Source: Alcaligenes endophyticus (lineage in GTDB: Bacteria > Pseudomonadota > Gammaproteobacteria > Burkholderiales > Burkholderiaceae_B). Taken from it: DNA of 64,000 nucleotides. Positions 19,137 through 28,346 of the stretch are shown piece by piece (the stretch's first letter is position 1; the number at the start of each line of letters is the position of its first letter). The notes beneath the pieces are model-generated. The model worked only from the letters and a program-made list of their open reading frames with translations. It was not told the DNA's origin and made no database searches. Both the position numbers and the translations under genes were made by a program. The stretch lies in the NCBI RefSeq assembly GCF_026344035.1, contig NZ_JAPKND010000004.1, positions 186,001-250,000 of the forward strand, given 5' to 3'.

Positions 19137-20330
19137 CTATTTACGCCACTGCAGCACTTGCTCATCACTAGGCTGCACGCTAGCACCATCGATATAACGA
19201 ATATCGACCATTTTCCCATCTTGCAAACGACCAAGATAGGCGCCCATTGTCGACTGGTGGTCACTCTCGCGGTACTGTATTGGACCAAATGGGGTACTCA
19301 GTTCTAAGCCTTTAAAAGCCTCTATCAACGCCGCATCCTCTGTACTGCCTGCCTTAGTAATTCCTGCGGCTAGGGACTGTATAGTGGCGTACCCAATAAT
19401 AGAGCCTAATCGGGGATGATCCTTATACTTATCTTGATAGGCCTGCAAAAAGGCCTGATGCTCTGGTGTATCAATCGCATACCAGGGGTACCCCGTCACC
19501 ACCCAGTCCTGCGGAGCCTCTTTGCGTAAAGGGTCTAGGTACTCAGGCTCACCGGTTAACATACTGACTACCGGCAAACCGTCAAAGAAACGGCGCTGAT
19601 TTCCCGCCCTCACAAAACGCAATAAGTCAGTGGCGAATAGTACATTAAACATCGCCTCTGGCTTAGCCTCGGCTAGGGCATTGACCACACTTCCTGCATC
19701 GATCTTGCCTAAGGGCGTGGCTTGTTCCACGACAAACTCAACATCAGGTTGTGCTTGCTGCAACATACTTTTAAAGGTGTTGACGGCAGATTGTCCATAC
19801 TCATAATTCGGATACACAATCGCCCAACGTTTTTTATTTAACTTCACCGCTTCCGGAATTAGCATGGCCACTTGCATATACGTGGACGTACGCAGCCTAA
19901 AAGTATAGGGATTCGCATCGTCCCATACCAACTTATTAGTTAATGGCTCACTGGCCAAGAAGAAACGTTTTTTATGCGCGGCTAAATCAGCAACAGCCAA
20001 ACCTATATGGGACAAAAACGTGCCTGTTAGAACATCTACCTGCTCGCGCGCCCATAGATCCTCTGCCACCAATACCGCATCACTGGGATTACCATTATCA
20101 TCGCGAATCACTAATTGCAAAGGCCTGCCCAACACTCCTCCGCCAGCATTAATTTGCTCTACAGCCAGTTCCATCGCTTTACGATATGGCTCCAGAAAAG
20201 CCGCCTGCGCTTTATAACTATTTAGCTCCCCAATTTTAATAGGCTTTACCGGTTCAGCTAAAGCAACCCCGCCACCTAGCAGCACAGCAGATAGGGAAAA
20301 ACTGACATACAATCGTTGGACACTCAACAT
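19137..20330 (-). CDS. Branched-chain amino acid-type ABC substrate-binding protein (orphan)
   Basis: Periplasmic binding protein of 397 residues, LivK/UrtA superfamily. The Sec signal peptide ends near LLGGGVALAEP (about residue 26). The mature part begins KPIKIGELNSYKAQAAF and has AVEQINAGGGVLGRPL and IRDDNGNPSDA, typical of the family. No permease or ATPase genes flank it, so it either serves a transporter encoded elsewhere or is a sensor. The ligand could be an amino acid, urea or an aromatic acid; the sequence does not decide. Confidence 0.9.
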   Translation of the reverse strand: MLSVQRLYVSFSLSAVLLGGGVALAEPVKPIKIGELNSYKAQAAFLEPYRKAMELAVEQINAGGGVLGRPLQLVIRDDNGNPSDAVLVAEDLWAREQVDVLTGTFLSHIGLAVADLAAHKKRFFLASEPLTNKLVWDDANPYTFRLRTSTYMQVAMLIPEAVKLNKKRWAIVYPNYEYGQSAVNTFKSMLQQAQPDVEFVVEQATPLGKIDAGSVVNALAEAKPEAMFNVLFATDLLRFVRAGNQRRFFDGLPVVSMLTGEPEYLDPLRKEAPQDWVVTGYPWYAIDTPEHQAFLQAYQDKYKDHPRLGSIIGYATIQSLAAGITKAGSTEDAALIEAFKGLELSTPFGPIQYRESDHQSTMGAYLGRLQDGKMVDIRYIDGASVQPSDEQVLQWRK

Positions 20331-20437
20331 AGGGATGGCCCCAAAAAAGTAATGTTAACCAATATACTCCATATGAGCATATTATTCGAGAACCACTCCC
20401 TCTGTCAGAGGTTTTTCTGCTCTGTCGCTAATCTACC

Positions 20438-22366
20438 ATGCGTACTTTAATTTATACCTTTATTCCCACTGCACTGCTCATGCTCACGGCTTTTAGGCTG
20501 ATTTTTTCAGTTTGGCAATGGCAACGTGTTAAGCAGGCTGGCGGTTTGGTCCCTGTATTACTAGGCGGCTTACGCATCGACTTATTGATGATCGCGGCGA
20601 TTATAGCGCCTGTAGTATTGTTAGCCCCCTGGATAGGTCACTGGCCCTGGGCAGTCACCATAAGTGCAATATGGTTTACCTTCGCTTGGTTCCTGCTCGT
20701 GCTTTTAGAGGTCTCTACCCCACAATTTATTATTGAGTACGACACGCGTCCCAACCGCTTATATGTGGATTATCTTAAGCACCCACAAGAGGTGATGGGT
20801 ATGCTTTGGAAGGGTTACAAGCTGATGCTGCTGGTTGCCATACTAGCCCTGACCGCCATCGTGTGGGGGGGATGGAGTCTATTTGGCACCATAGCAGCGG
20901 ATCAATCTATGGGATTATGGTGGCGCCCCGTGTGGATGATAGTTGCCATGGCGCTGTGCACCCTAGCTATTCGTGGCACGCTAGCCCATCGACCCATTAA
21001 CCCCTCTACAGTGGCATGGTGTGGCGACAGCATGGTCAACACCCTACCGCTAAACTCGCTGTATAACGTGGCATACGCCATTTACAGTATGAAAAACGAA
21101 CGTTCCGCCGAAGACGTATACGGTGGCATGCCAACTGAAACCATGCAAAATATAGTGCGTGAGTGTGCAAATATACCTGCAGGCCCTGACCATCTGCCTA
21201 CCCTACATCAGCAAACTGCACAAAAAAAACATGCACGTCCGCTCAATCTAGTGTTGATTGTGCAGGAAAGCTTAGGAGCGCAATATGTGGGCGCCTTAAG
21301 TGGTGCAGGCCTTACCCCCGAATTCGACAAGCTCAGCGAGCAAGGCTGGCACTTTCGCCAAGCCTACGCCACTGGCACCCGCTCGGTGCGCGGCTTAGAG
21401 GCCATCAGTGCAGGCTTTCCACCTACTTTGGCGGATGCCGTATTACGTCTTCCTGGTTCACAAAGCCAATTCTTTACTTTGGCTCAACTACTGAAACAAT
21501 TTAATTATCGTTCGCGCTTTATCTATGGCGGCGAAGCCCATTTTGATAATATGAAAAGTTTCTTCTTGGGCAATGGCTTTGACGAACTGCACGATCTTCC
21601 CAGCTTTGAAAATCCTGCCTTTGTAGGCACTTGGGGGGCTAGCGATGAAGATATGTTCAACAAGCTACATCAACTACTTGAACAAGATCAAGAACAAAAC
21701 CAAACCTCCCTTACCCTGGCATTTTCGGTTAGCAACCACTCTCCATGGGAATACCCAGCAGGTCGTATTGAGGCTCAAGGAGACCCAGCCACCGTCCAAA
21801 ATACCGTGCGTTATGCTGACTGGGCTATTGGGGATTTTTTTCGCAAAGCTCAACAAGCTGACTACTGGGAAAACACCGTCTTCTTAGTCGTCGCCGATCA
21901 CGACTCACGCGTAGGAGGCGCCAGCTTAGTACCTATCCGCCACTTTCATATTCCCGCCCTAATTTTAGGAGGCAGTGTGGAAGCTCGCCAAGACGAACGT
22001 ATTATTAGTCAGATCGATCTCCCCCCCACTTTGTTGTCCCTGATTGGCATCAGCAGTGAGCATCCCATGATTGGTAAAGACCTTTGCCTGCCCTTTGCTC
22101 CCGAGCACGCCTATGGCCGCGCGATGATGCAATACAACGAAAACTACGGCTACCTAAAAGGTGATCAATTACTGGTTTTAGCTCCTCACCATGAGCCTGA
22201 ACAGTATCAATACGTGGCTCCAGACAGCTACACGCCAGTGCCGATTGATCAGCAACTTAGCCAAGAAGCGCTTGCCCACGTCCTTTGGCCCGCTTGGGCT
22301 TACCACCAAAGAGCCTATTCGTTACCGCATTTACAAACAAAAAACACGGCCTACTCACCAAGCTAG
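20438..22366 (+). CDS. LTA synthase-like sulfatase-family membrane protein
   Basis: Protein of 642 residues with about five N-terminal membrane segments (to about residue 185) and an extracytoplasmic alkaline-phosphatase/sulfatase domain. The likely nucleophile is the Thr in YATGTRSVRGLEA, with downstream metal residues in VFLVVADHDSR. Relatives transfer phosphoglycerol or phosphoethanolamine, such as LtaS in Gram-positives and OpgB in E. coli. In a Gram-negative background a role in osmoregulated periplasmic glucan or envelope glycan decoration is more likely than lipoteichoic acid. It ends about 50 bases before a tRNA gene. Confidence 0.87.
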   Translation: MRTLIYTFIPTALLMLTAFRLIFSVWQWQRVKQAGGLVPVLLGGLRIDLLMIAAIIAPVVLLAPWIGHWPWAVTISAIWFTFAWFLLVLLEVSTPQFIIEYDTRPNRLYVDYLKHPQEVMGMLWKGYKLMLLVAILALTAIVWGGWSLFGTIAADQSMGLWWRPVWMIVAMALCTLAIRGTLAHRPINPSTVAWCGDSMVNTLPLNSLYNVAYAIYSMKNERSAEDVYGGMPTETMQNIVRECANIPAGPDHLPTLHQQTAQKKHARPLNLVLIVQESLGAQYVGALSGAGLTPEFDKLSEQGWHFRQAYATGTRSVRGLEAISAGFPPTLADAVLRLPGSQSQFFTLAQLLKQFNYRSRFIYGGEAHFDNMKSFFLGNGFDELHDLPSFENPAFVGTWGASDEDMFNKLHQLLEQDQEQNQTSLTLAFSVSNHSPWEYPAGRIEAQGDPATVQNTVRYADWAIGDFFRKAQQADYWENTVFLVVADHDSRVGGASLVPIRHFHIPALILGGSVEARQDERIISQIDLPPTLLSLIGISSEHPMIGKDLCLPFAPEHAYGRAMMQYNENYGYLKGDQLLVLAPHHEPEQYQYVAPDSYTPVPIDQQLSQEALAHVLWPAWAYHQRAYSLPHLQTKNTAYSPS

Positions 22367-22370
22367 ATAC

Positions 22371-22399
22371 TTGCTAAACCACCCTAGCAATGCTACTAT
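22371..22399 (+). promoter_or_regulatory. Sigma-70-type promoter of first tRNA-Pro
   Basis: TTGCTA at 22371-22376 and TACTAT at 22394-22399 are separated by 17 bases, about 17 bases upstream of the mature tRNA 5' end. The spacing is ideal, and the position just after the sulfatase stop fits an independent tRNA unit. Confidence 0.65.
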
Positions 22400-22415
22400 T
22401 TACGTCTTTGCCAGT

Positions 22416-22492
<77 letters not shown>

Positions 22493-22501
22493 TTTACTGA
22501 A

Positions 22502-22526
22502 AAGCCATGCATCGCATGGCTTTTTT
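22502..22526 (+). terminator. Terminator of first tRNA-Pro
   Basis: Nine-base-pair stem AAGCCATGC / GCATGGCTT with a 3-base loop and a following T tract, ten bases after the tRNA. Confidence 0.88.
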
Positions 22527-22547
22527 GTTACCTAGGCCTGATGAGCA

Positions 22548-25500
22548 TTAAGCTGTAACAGCGTGCTTTCCTAAACGTCTTGGCTCTGCTAACCACGCAC
22601 GATACACATGCAAACCGGTGTTGTTGGCCTGCTCTAAGGCTTGATACCAGCTCGCTTGGGCCTCACTGTTTTGATGAGTTGCATCAAGGATGTCTGCCCG
22701 TAGACATAAAATTTCTGGCCACATCAGTACTGAGTCTCGCTCCCTACTAATTTTTTCAGCACGCGCCAAACATACTAAGGCTTGCTCATAGTTTTGCCGC
22801 TGTACGTAGCAACGCGCTACCACGCATAAAAACGCATCTAACCCTAAGGGCATGTTTTGTTCAAAAGCGGGCAGCAACTCACTGACTTTGGGCAATACCG
22901 ACTGCGCGTCAAACCCTGTGTCATGCGTCAATAAACTATATGTTTGTAGCACTGCCTCCCAGATACTACCTTTAAACGACGGGGGCAGTAGAGACAATAA
23001 ATGGCGGCTGTACTCCCCTGCCTGTTTTAACTGATTAGTCAAATACAGACCACGCAAAAAGTGTATTTCACAAATCATAGACGAAACAGGCGATGCGGCT
23101 GTCTGCCGCGCAAGCGTTATGGCTTTTTGTAGAGGCTTCAGCTCATTAGCCCCTTTTAACACCCGCACTAAACCCAGCAAGCTATGGGCCAGAGCGGGAG
23201 AATGCAAACCTAACGTTCGACTTATATCAGGCGCTCCCGGAGTATAATCGAGCAGCTCGATTGCCTCGCAAAGCCGTTGTTCTGCTGGCAAGGGACTACC
23301 TCGCCAAAACCAATACTGCGCCTCTGCATACAACCCCCAACCAAACCACACACTGTGGCGACTTTTCCAAGCCTGTTTCTGCAGGTGGCGAGATAAACTT
23401 AAGCCAGTATTCAACTCACCCGCCCCGTGCGCCACCACCCAACGCCCCCATATTAAAGGTAGCTCTGCTTCAGGAGTCACTGGCAACTCCGATGCTCGCT
23501 CATACGCCTGGACTGCTTCGAAGCAAGCAGGCCCCTGATGGCTAATACCCAAACTCGCTTGAGTCAAGTGTGCCTCGTACTCAAACTGGCGCCGCAGAGT
23601 GATATCTTTCATATACTGCAAGCTTTGCAAAGCGTTCGATAAATGCTCGGCTGCTTGCGGCAAATCTCCCAAGCCCAATGCATTGTCAACCGCTTTATGC
23701 CACCACACTAGCGCTTCCGAGCTTTGCGCCTGCAACAAGCACTGAGCCACCTCGGCCGCATCGTAATCATGCTGAATCAAATAGTTGGCAAGCATCCCGT
23801 AAAGCTCTTGACGATCTGCCTTCGTCATAATTTGACGTGCAGCGTTGCTCATAACCTGATCGCACTCCACCTTTCCGTGGCTATTGCTTAACAAGCCATA
23901 GGCTAACAAGCGTTCCTGCATAGACTGTTGTTGCGCCAGATCTACGCCTTGCATTTGGGCGAATGCTTGGGGGGTACCTTTGTCCCACAACGCCCACAAA
24001 TAAAAGCAAGACCGTACCTCAGGCGCTAACATTGCCAATTTATACAACAACATATCGGCTACCCTAGGCAAATAATTAAGTGGTAAACCTAAACGCAGCA
24101 AATGCAACATAGCTTCCAAATAAGCTGGCCGGCCCCTACTGTGCGTACTCAAATACCATTTATCTTCGGAGCTACATTTCAAGGTTCGCACACTGGCTTG
24201 CACATACTTTTGTGTATCTAGCTCATTTAACGCAGGTAAACGCAACGCGACACACTCCGGGGGCAAAGGCAACTCTTTCCGAGACAAAAACAATATCATC
24301 GCCTGGCTATGGCCTTGTTCAAACGCCGACCACACAGCATGTATAAACTTAATATCCTGTGCCCGTAACGGATTTATATTGTCTAACACTACCAATAATG
24401 GGCACGTAGATTCGAGCTGCTGTAATACTTGCAACACTCTGACCAAACCAAACTTCTGCCCAGCACCCGTAAGCGCCTGCTCGCGCTTACACCATTGGTT
24501 TTTTACTGCCTGCATATCCTGCTCGCTAAAACCTAACGTAGTAGCGATTAAGCAAGAATCAACGGTATAGCTCGGAGGCAATGCCCCCTTATTTGTGTCA
24601 AAAAATTCCGCCACCTGTTCTTGTAGCTCAAGCCAGCTTATAGCATCCAAATTTAGCTTGACCACCCGCGCTGTATCGCGGGCAGCATACTGACTCAAAG
24701 CCGCCGCCAAACGCGTTTTCCCCACTCCATACGGTGCATGTATTTGCACCCCTACAACTGTTTGACGCTCACGGCTTGCCTTCCATTGCGCAATTAAATA
24801 TTCAAACTCAGTTAACCGCCCTATCAATGCCGACTCAACTTTTGCCGCTGCGTCGACTACCCGGTACACCGTCTTTCCTGCTCGTACACAACGCTCAACC
24901 GCCCGCTGCGGCAGACGAGCAGCGGCTTGCGTACTCAGTAATATTTCCCCATGCTCAGCCAACCACACTAATGGTGTTAACACTTGCCCCAGCAAACCAT
25001 TAAAATTGCTTTGAAAATCGCCATTCAGCAGTACCAAATTAACGTGTATGGCTATACCTATTTTCACCGACTCGGGTGTTTTATACGTGCTGACTTGCTC
25101 GGCCAATAACCAAGCTTGCTCCACAGGGTCCTCAAGCTGCTTCGGATAACCAAAATGCACGAAGATCGTTGAGCCTGCATGCTGATTGACCCATCCTCCA
25201 CATTTAGCAGCCTCTTCAACTATCTGTTCCTGCCATAGCTGCAAGAAAATACGAGCCTCCTCGGGCTCTGCATCATCCTCCCACCAAGTAGAGTCCTTTT
25301 GAGCGGCTACATTATCATCCCAAGAAAGCGCAAAAGCCACCGTTGCGACTGCTCGGTACATCGAGGTATCAGTGTGTTTCATTAAGCACTCTGTACCACC
25401 TACCGCAGTTTGTAACAACGCCTGAGTTTCAATTGAAGGAGCGCGCCCTTTGTGCTGGTATAGCCACCAACTGCAATACCTATACGCTTGCTGTGCCTTT

Positions 25501-26108
25501 TCAGAGTGGCCCAGCAAAAGCAAAATCCGTATAACAAAACGATGATAGTGCTCCTCGTTCGGCCTATTTTGCAACCAATTCTGGGCCTTCACTAAGGCGG
25601 GTAACAACTCACCGTTCTCAAGTGAATGCTCTATGTATTCCGTGCGATAGCGTAAAAGCTCCTGCTCCCACGCCTCTTGCCAAGGTTGCCGCCACGCCTG
25701 AAACTCTTGATGTAGCGGCAACTTCAAACCAGCGAGAAACGGTGACTCATCCAACATCACGCTACGCAGCTCTACAGACTCCCCATATCTGTCTAATAGG
25801 GACAATAAATCAACTTTCAACTGCTCTGCTTGCAAACTCACCCCACACGCGGTGCCAACCAAGCAGCCACTATGCTCACCTAACGCTTGACGTAAAGTAT
25901 GCAGTGCATGACGCAAACGAGCCAAGCCTTTAACACGTGGTAAATCAGGCCAGAACAACGCCGCTAGTTTATCTCGGGATACCGCTTTACCCTGCGCCAG
26001 ACACAACACCACCACAAGGAGCTTGACCTTATCGTAACTCAATAAATCAGTGCAATTTTGCTGGCCTACGGTCAAACTAAAGCGGCCTAAAACTTGTAAT
26101 GTAATCAC
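22548..26108 (-). CDS. Large BTAD / cyclase-like / AAA-ATPase / TPR transcriptional regulator
   Basis: Protein of 1186 residues not tied to a named gene. Visible order: an OmpR/SARP-type winged helix (about 1-100; VSRDKLAALFWPD and ARLRHALHTLRQALGE), a helical BTAD domain (about 105-235), a class III nucleotide-cyclase-like domain (about 250-420; GSTIFVHFGYPKQLEDP, KIGIAIHVN), a P-loop ATPase (Walker A residues 458-465 APYGVGKT; Walker B LLVVLDN near 571-577), then TPR-like helices to the end. The first catalytic Asp of cyclases seems missing (FALSWDD), so that domain is probably a ligand sensor. It is the only gene between two identical tRNA-Pro genes, with no obvious target operon beside it. 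Such proteins usually act as ATP-dependent, signal-gated activators. Confidence 0.85.
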   Translation of the reverse strand: MITLQVLGRFSLTVGQQNCTDLLSYDKVKLLVVVLCLAQGKAVSRDKLAALFWPDLPRVKGLARLRHALHTLRQALGEHSGCLVGTACGVSLQAEQLKVDLLSLLDRYGESVELRSVMLDESPFLAGLKLPLHQEFQAWRQPWQEAWEQELLRYRTEYIEHSLENGELLPALVKAQNWLQNRPNEEHYHRFVIRILLLLGHSEKAQQAYRYCSWWLYQHKGRAPSIETQALLQTAVGGTECLMKHTDTSMYRAVATVAFALSWDDNVAAQKDSTWWEDDAEPEEARIFLQLWQEQIVEEAAKCGGWVNQHAGSTIFVHFGYPKQLEDPVEQAWLLAEQVSTYKTPESVKIGIAIHVNLVLLNGDFQSNFNGLLGQVLTPLVWLAEHGEILLSTQAAARLPQRAVERCVRAGKTVYRVVDAAAKVESALIGRLTEFEYLIAQWKASRERQTVVGVQIHAPYGVGKTRLAAALSQYAARDTARVVKLNLDAISWLELQEQVAEFFDTNKGALPPSYTVDSCLIATTLGFSEQDMQAVKNQWCKREQALTGAGQKFGLVRVLQVLQQLESTCPLLVVLDNINPLRAQDIKFIHAVWSAFEQGHSQAMILFLSRKELPLPPECVALRLPALNELDTQKYVQASVRTLKCSSEDKWYLSTHSRGRPAYLEAMLHLLRLGLPLNYLPRVADMLLYKLAMLAPEVRSCFYLWALWDKGTPQAFAQMQGVDLAQQQSMQERLLAYGLLSNSHGKVECDQVMSNAARQIMTKADRQELYGMLANYLIQHDYDAAEVAQCLLQAQSSEALVWWHKAVDNALGLGDLPQAAEHLSNALQSLQYMKDITLRRQFEYEAHLTQASLGISHQGPACFEAVQAYERASELPVTPEAELPLIWGRWVVAHGAGELNTGLSLSRHLQKQAWKSRHSVWFGWGLYAEAQYWFWRGSPLPAEQRLCEAIELLDYTPGAPDISRTLGLHSPALAHSLLGLVRVLKGANELKPLQKAITLARQTAASPVSSMICEIHFLRGLYLTNQLKQAGEYSRHLLSLLPPSFKGSIWEAVLQTYSLLTHDTGFDAQSVLPKVSELLPAFEQNMPLGLDAFLCVVARCYVQRQNYEQALVCLARAEKISRERDSVLMWPEILCLRADILDATHQNSEAQASWYQALEQANNTGLHVYRAWLAEPRRLGKHAVTA

Positions 26109-26323
26109 GGATAATGCGCCATCTTTCGTGGCGATAATGAGTAGTTATTGTCTCAATAATGTAGCAGCACCATAACGTAAGAAAATACGCTAAATCGCTC
26201 ACTGCCCACCCAACAGTATAGGCAGACTAATATAAAACAAAGCGCAATAGGCAATATAAGCAGCTTATCTCTAAAAAAAGTAAGGACCTGTAAAAGAAAG
26301 ATTTGCACCCAGCACTTTTGAGC

Positions 26324-26353
26324 TTGCTTTATTACTACAAAAAGTGCTATTAT
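26324..26353 (+). promoter_or_regulatory. Sigma-70-type promoter of second tRNA-Pro
   Basis: TTGCTT at 26324-26329 and TATTAT at 26348-26353 are 18 bases apart, ten bases upstream of the mature tRNA. It differs in sequence from the copy 1 promoter, so the second tRNA is independently expressed. Confidence 0.6.
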
Positions 26354-26362
26354 TCTTTTCTT

Positions 26363-26439
<77 letters not shown>

Positions 26440-26450
26440 TATTTAAAAAA

Positions 26451-26484
26451 AATCCATACACTACCTAGTGTGTGGATTTTTTTT
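26451..26484 (+). terminator. Terminator of second tRNA-Pro
   Basis: Long stem AATCCATACACTA / TAGTGTGTGGATT (one G-T pair) followed by a run of T, starting 12 bases after the tRNA. Confidence 0.88.
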
Positions 26485-26577
26485 GTCTTTTTCACTTACT
26501 GCCTAAGCTGATTACTCTTGCCATCACCGGCTCTATAAGCTTTACAATCTAAGCAAATCAAGTTGCTAAGGTGCTGT

Positions 26578-26979
26578 ATGTTGAATCAAGAAGACTTGGG
26601 TCGCCTATTGCTACGATTGACCGTAGGCATACTCTTACTACTACACGGTATTGCCAAAATCCGCTTTGGTATTAGCGGCATAGAAAAAATGGTGGTCGCA
26701 CAAGGCCTACCATCGATGCTCGCTTGGGGGGTCTACGTTGGCGAGGTAGTGGCGCCACTGTTATTGATTCTAGGCACGTATGCTCGGTTAGGGGGCCTGT
26801 TGGCAGCCGTCAATATGGTGGCGGCACTTATTTTGGCCCACTGGAACCAGTTTGGTTCGTTCAGCGCTCAGGGAACGTGGGCCTTAGAATTGCCCATGCT
26901 TTTTTTGGTTGGTGCCATAAGCTGTGCGTTGTTGGGGCCAGGGCGATACAGCATAGGCGCGGCCGGGCGCTGGAACTAA
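26578..26979 (+). CDS. DoxX family membrane protein
   Basis: Small inner-membrane protein of 133 residues with four hydrophobic segments, starting LGRLLLRLTVGILLLLHGIAK, the typical DoxX opening (R-x-x-x-G-x-x-x-x-x-x-G). Later segments include WGVYVGEVVAPLLLILG and LPMLFLVGAISCALLGPG. ATG 26578 has AAGGTG eight bases upstream and is preferred over the in-frame TTG at 26563. DoxX relatives are linked to redox or thiol stress, but the biochemical role is unsettled. It ends five bases before the convergent histidine kinase gene. Confidence 0.87.
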   Translation: MLNQEDLGRLLLRLTVGILLLLHGIAKIRFGISGIEKMVVAQGLPSMLAWGVYVGEVVAPLLLILGTYARLGGLLAAVNMVAALILAHWNQFGSFSAQGTWALELPMLFLVGAISCALLGPGRYSIGAAGRWN

Positions 26980-26984
26980 AGTGT

Positions 26985-28346
26985 CTAGGTCATCACTGGC
27001 AGATACAAGCGTATGCATAACCCTCCGCGGCAGGACCGCTCTGCTTGTAATTGCCCATGGTAACTTTGCACCAGTTCACTTACGATATCCAAGCCCAACC
27101 CAAAACCGGGATGACGCTCATCAAGTCGTTGTCCTCGTCTAAAAATTCGCTCGAGATGCTCATCCGCCAGTCCGGGGCCATCGTCTTCTACCCTAATTTG
27201 TACCCTATTTTGCATCACGCCAACATGGCACCACACCCTGTTTTCAGCCCATTTACAAGCATTATCTAGCAAGTTGCCAACCATCTCTTGTAAATCCTGC
27301 TCCTCGCCACGAAATATTAGTCCCAAATCATCCTGCTCCAACACGAGCTCTATGGGAGGGTAAATTTTTTCCATGACGCGGCATAAAGAAGTGATGACAG
27401 GGTATATAGGAGTACGCACTCCCACTGTGCGCACTGCGCTTGCCCGTGCACGACTCAAATGGTGATCCACTTGTCGCTGTGCGGCTGTCACCTGCTCTTG
27501 GACTAAGGCCGCCAGGCCAGGCTCGTTAACACGTGCCGCATTAGCCAAGATACTCAACGGAGTTTTTAGGGCATGCGCCAAGTTTCCAGCTTGCGCCCTT
27601 GCTCGCTCTACCATCTCATCATTGGCTTTCAATACAGCGTTAAAATCCTCTACCAATGGCTGCACCTCAGAGGGGAAATGCCCCTGCATGGTACGTGAAT
27701 GCCCTTGCTGCACCTCCAGTAAGCGCGCCCGTAAAGTGCGCAAGGGATACAAGCTTAAAAACAATTGCAATAAGGCCGCTACAACCAAACCCAGCACCAG
27801 GCCGCCCAACGACCACAGCAAAATACGATGCAAACGCTCTAAAGGTTGGGCGACCAAACGTACATCCCCTGCTACCGTAATTAGCAAGCGTTGTCCTTGT
27901 TCATCAACGTCTTCCAACTCTTGACTCAACGACAACAAGGCTTGATGCTCTGGACCTAACAAAGTGTCTGTTAGTACGCCTAACGTTGGTAGCTCAGTCT
28001 CTAACGCTTCATCCCAAAGCGACGTAGAACGCAACACCACTCGCCAGCCCGCGGGCTCACTCAAAGCAATTTGCCAGTACATGCCCGAATAAGGCTGCTC
28101 AAATAAGGGATTGCTTAAGCGGGATTGCAAAACCAAATTATCCAGATCATCCAGATTGATATCAGCCATAATCTGGTCAATATGCGTTTGCAACGTCATC
28201 TCAAACTGACGATATACATGGTCCTGAAAAAGACGATATAAGCCGAACCCCGCCACCGAGACAAGCAATACTATCCACGTCAGGGTTCCCAGCAACAAAC
28301 GACCTTGTAAAGACTTAGGCCATAACGTTAGGTATTGCTTTTTCAT
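26985..28346 (-). CDS. Two-component sensor histidine kinase
   Basis: Membrane kinase of 453 residues. A first membrane segment at about 15-37 and a second near 178-200 bracket a periplasmic sensor domain of about 140 residues. A HAMP-like linker follows, then the H box LAHALKTPLSILAN, N box LLDNACKWA, and G boxes EDDGPGLADEH and GFGLGLDIV. The arrangement recalls PhoQ/QseC-type kinases. Its ATG overlaps the stop of the response regulator gene by four bases, so the pair is translationally coupled. The signal is unknown; PepSY neighbours suggest an envelope or metal cue (inference). Confidence 0.93.
   Translation of the reverse strand: MKKQYLTLWPKSLQGRLLLGTLTWIVLLVSVAGFGLYRLFQDHVYRQFEMTLQTHIDQIMADINLDDLDNLVLQSRLSNPLFEQPYSGMYWQIALSEPAGWRVVLRSTSLWDEALETELPTLGVLTDTLLGPEHQALLSLSQELEDVDEQGQRLLITVAGDVRLVAQPLERLHRILLWSLGGLVLGLVVAALLQLFLSLYPLRTLRARLLEVQQGHSRTMQGHFPSEVQPLVEDFNAVLKANDEMVERARAQAGNLAHALKTPLSILANAARVNEPGLAALVQEQVTAAQRQVDHHLSRARASAVRTVGVRTPIYPVITSLCRVMEKIYPPIELVLEQDDLGLIFRGEEQDLQEMVGNLLDNACKWAENRVWCHVGVMQNRVQIRVEDDGPGLADEHLERIFRRGQRLDERHPGFGLGLDIVSELVQSYHGQLQAERSCRGGLCIRLYLPVMT

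Noticed and set aside
22493-26362. Integrative element between the two tRNA-Pro genes
   Set aside because: No integrase, transposase or relaxase is present and both tRNAs have distinct promoters and terminators; tRNA duplication explains it equally well.
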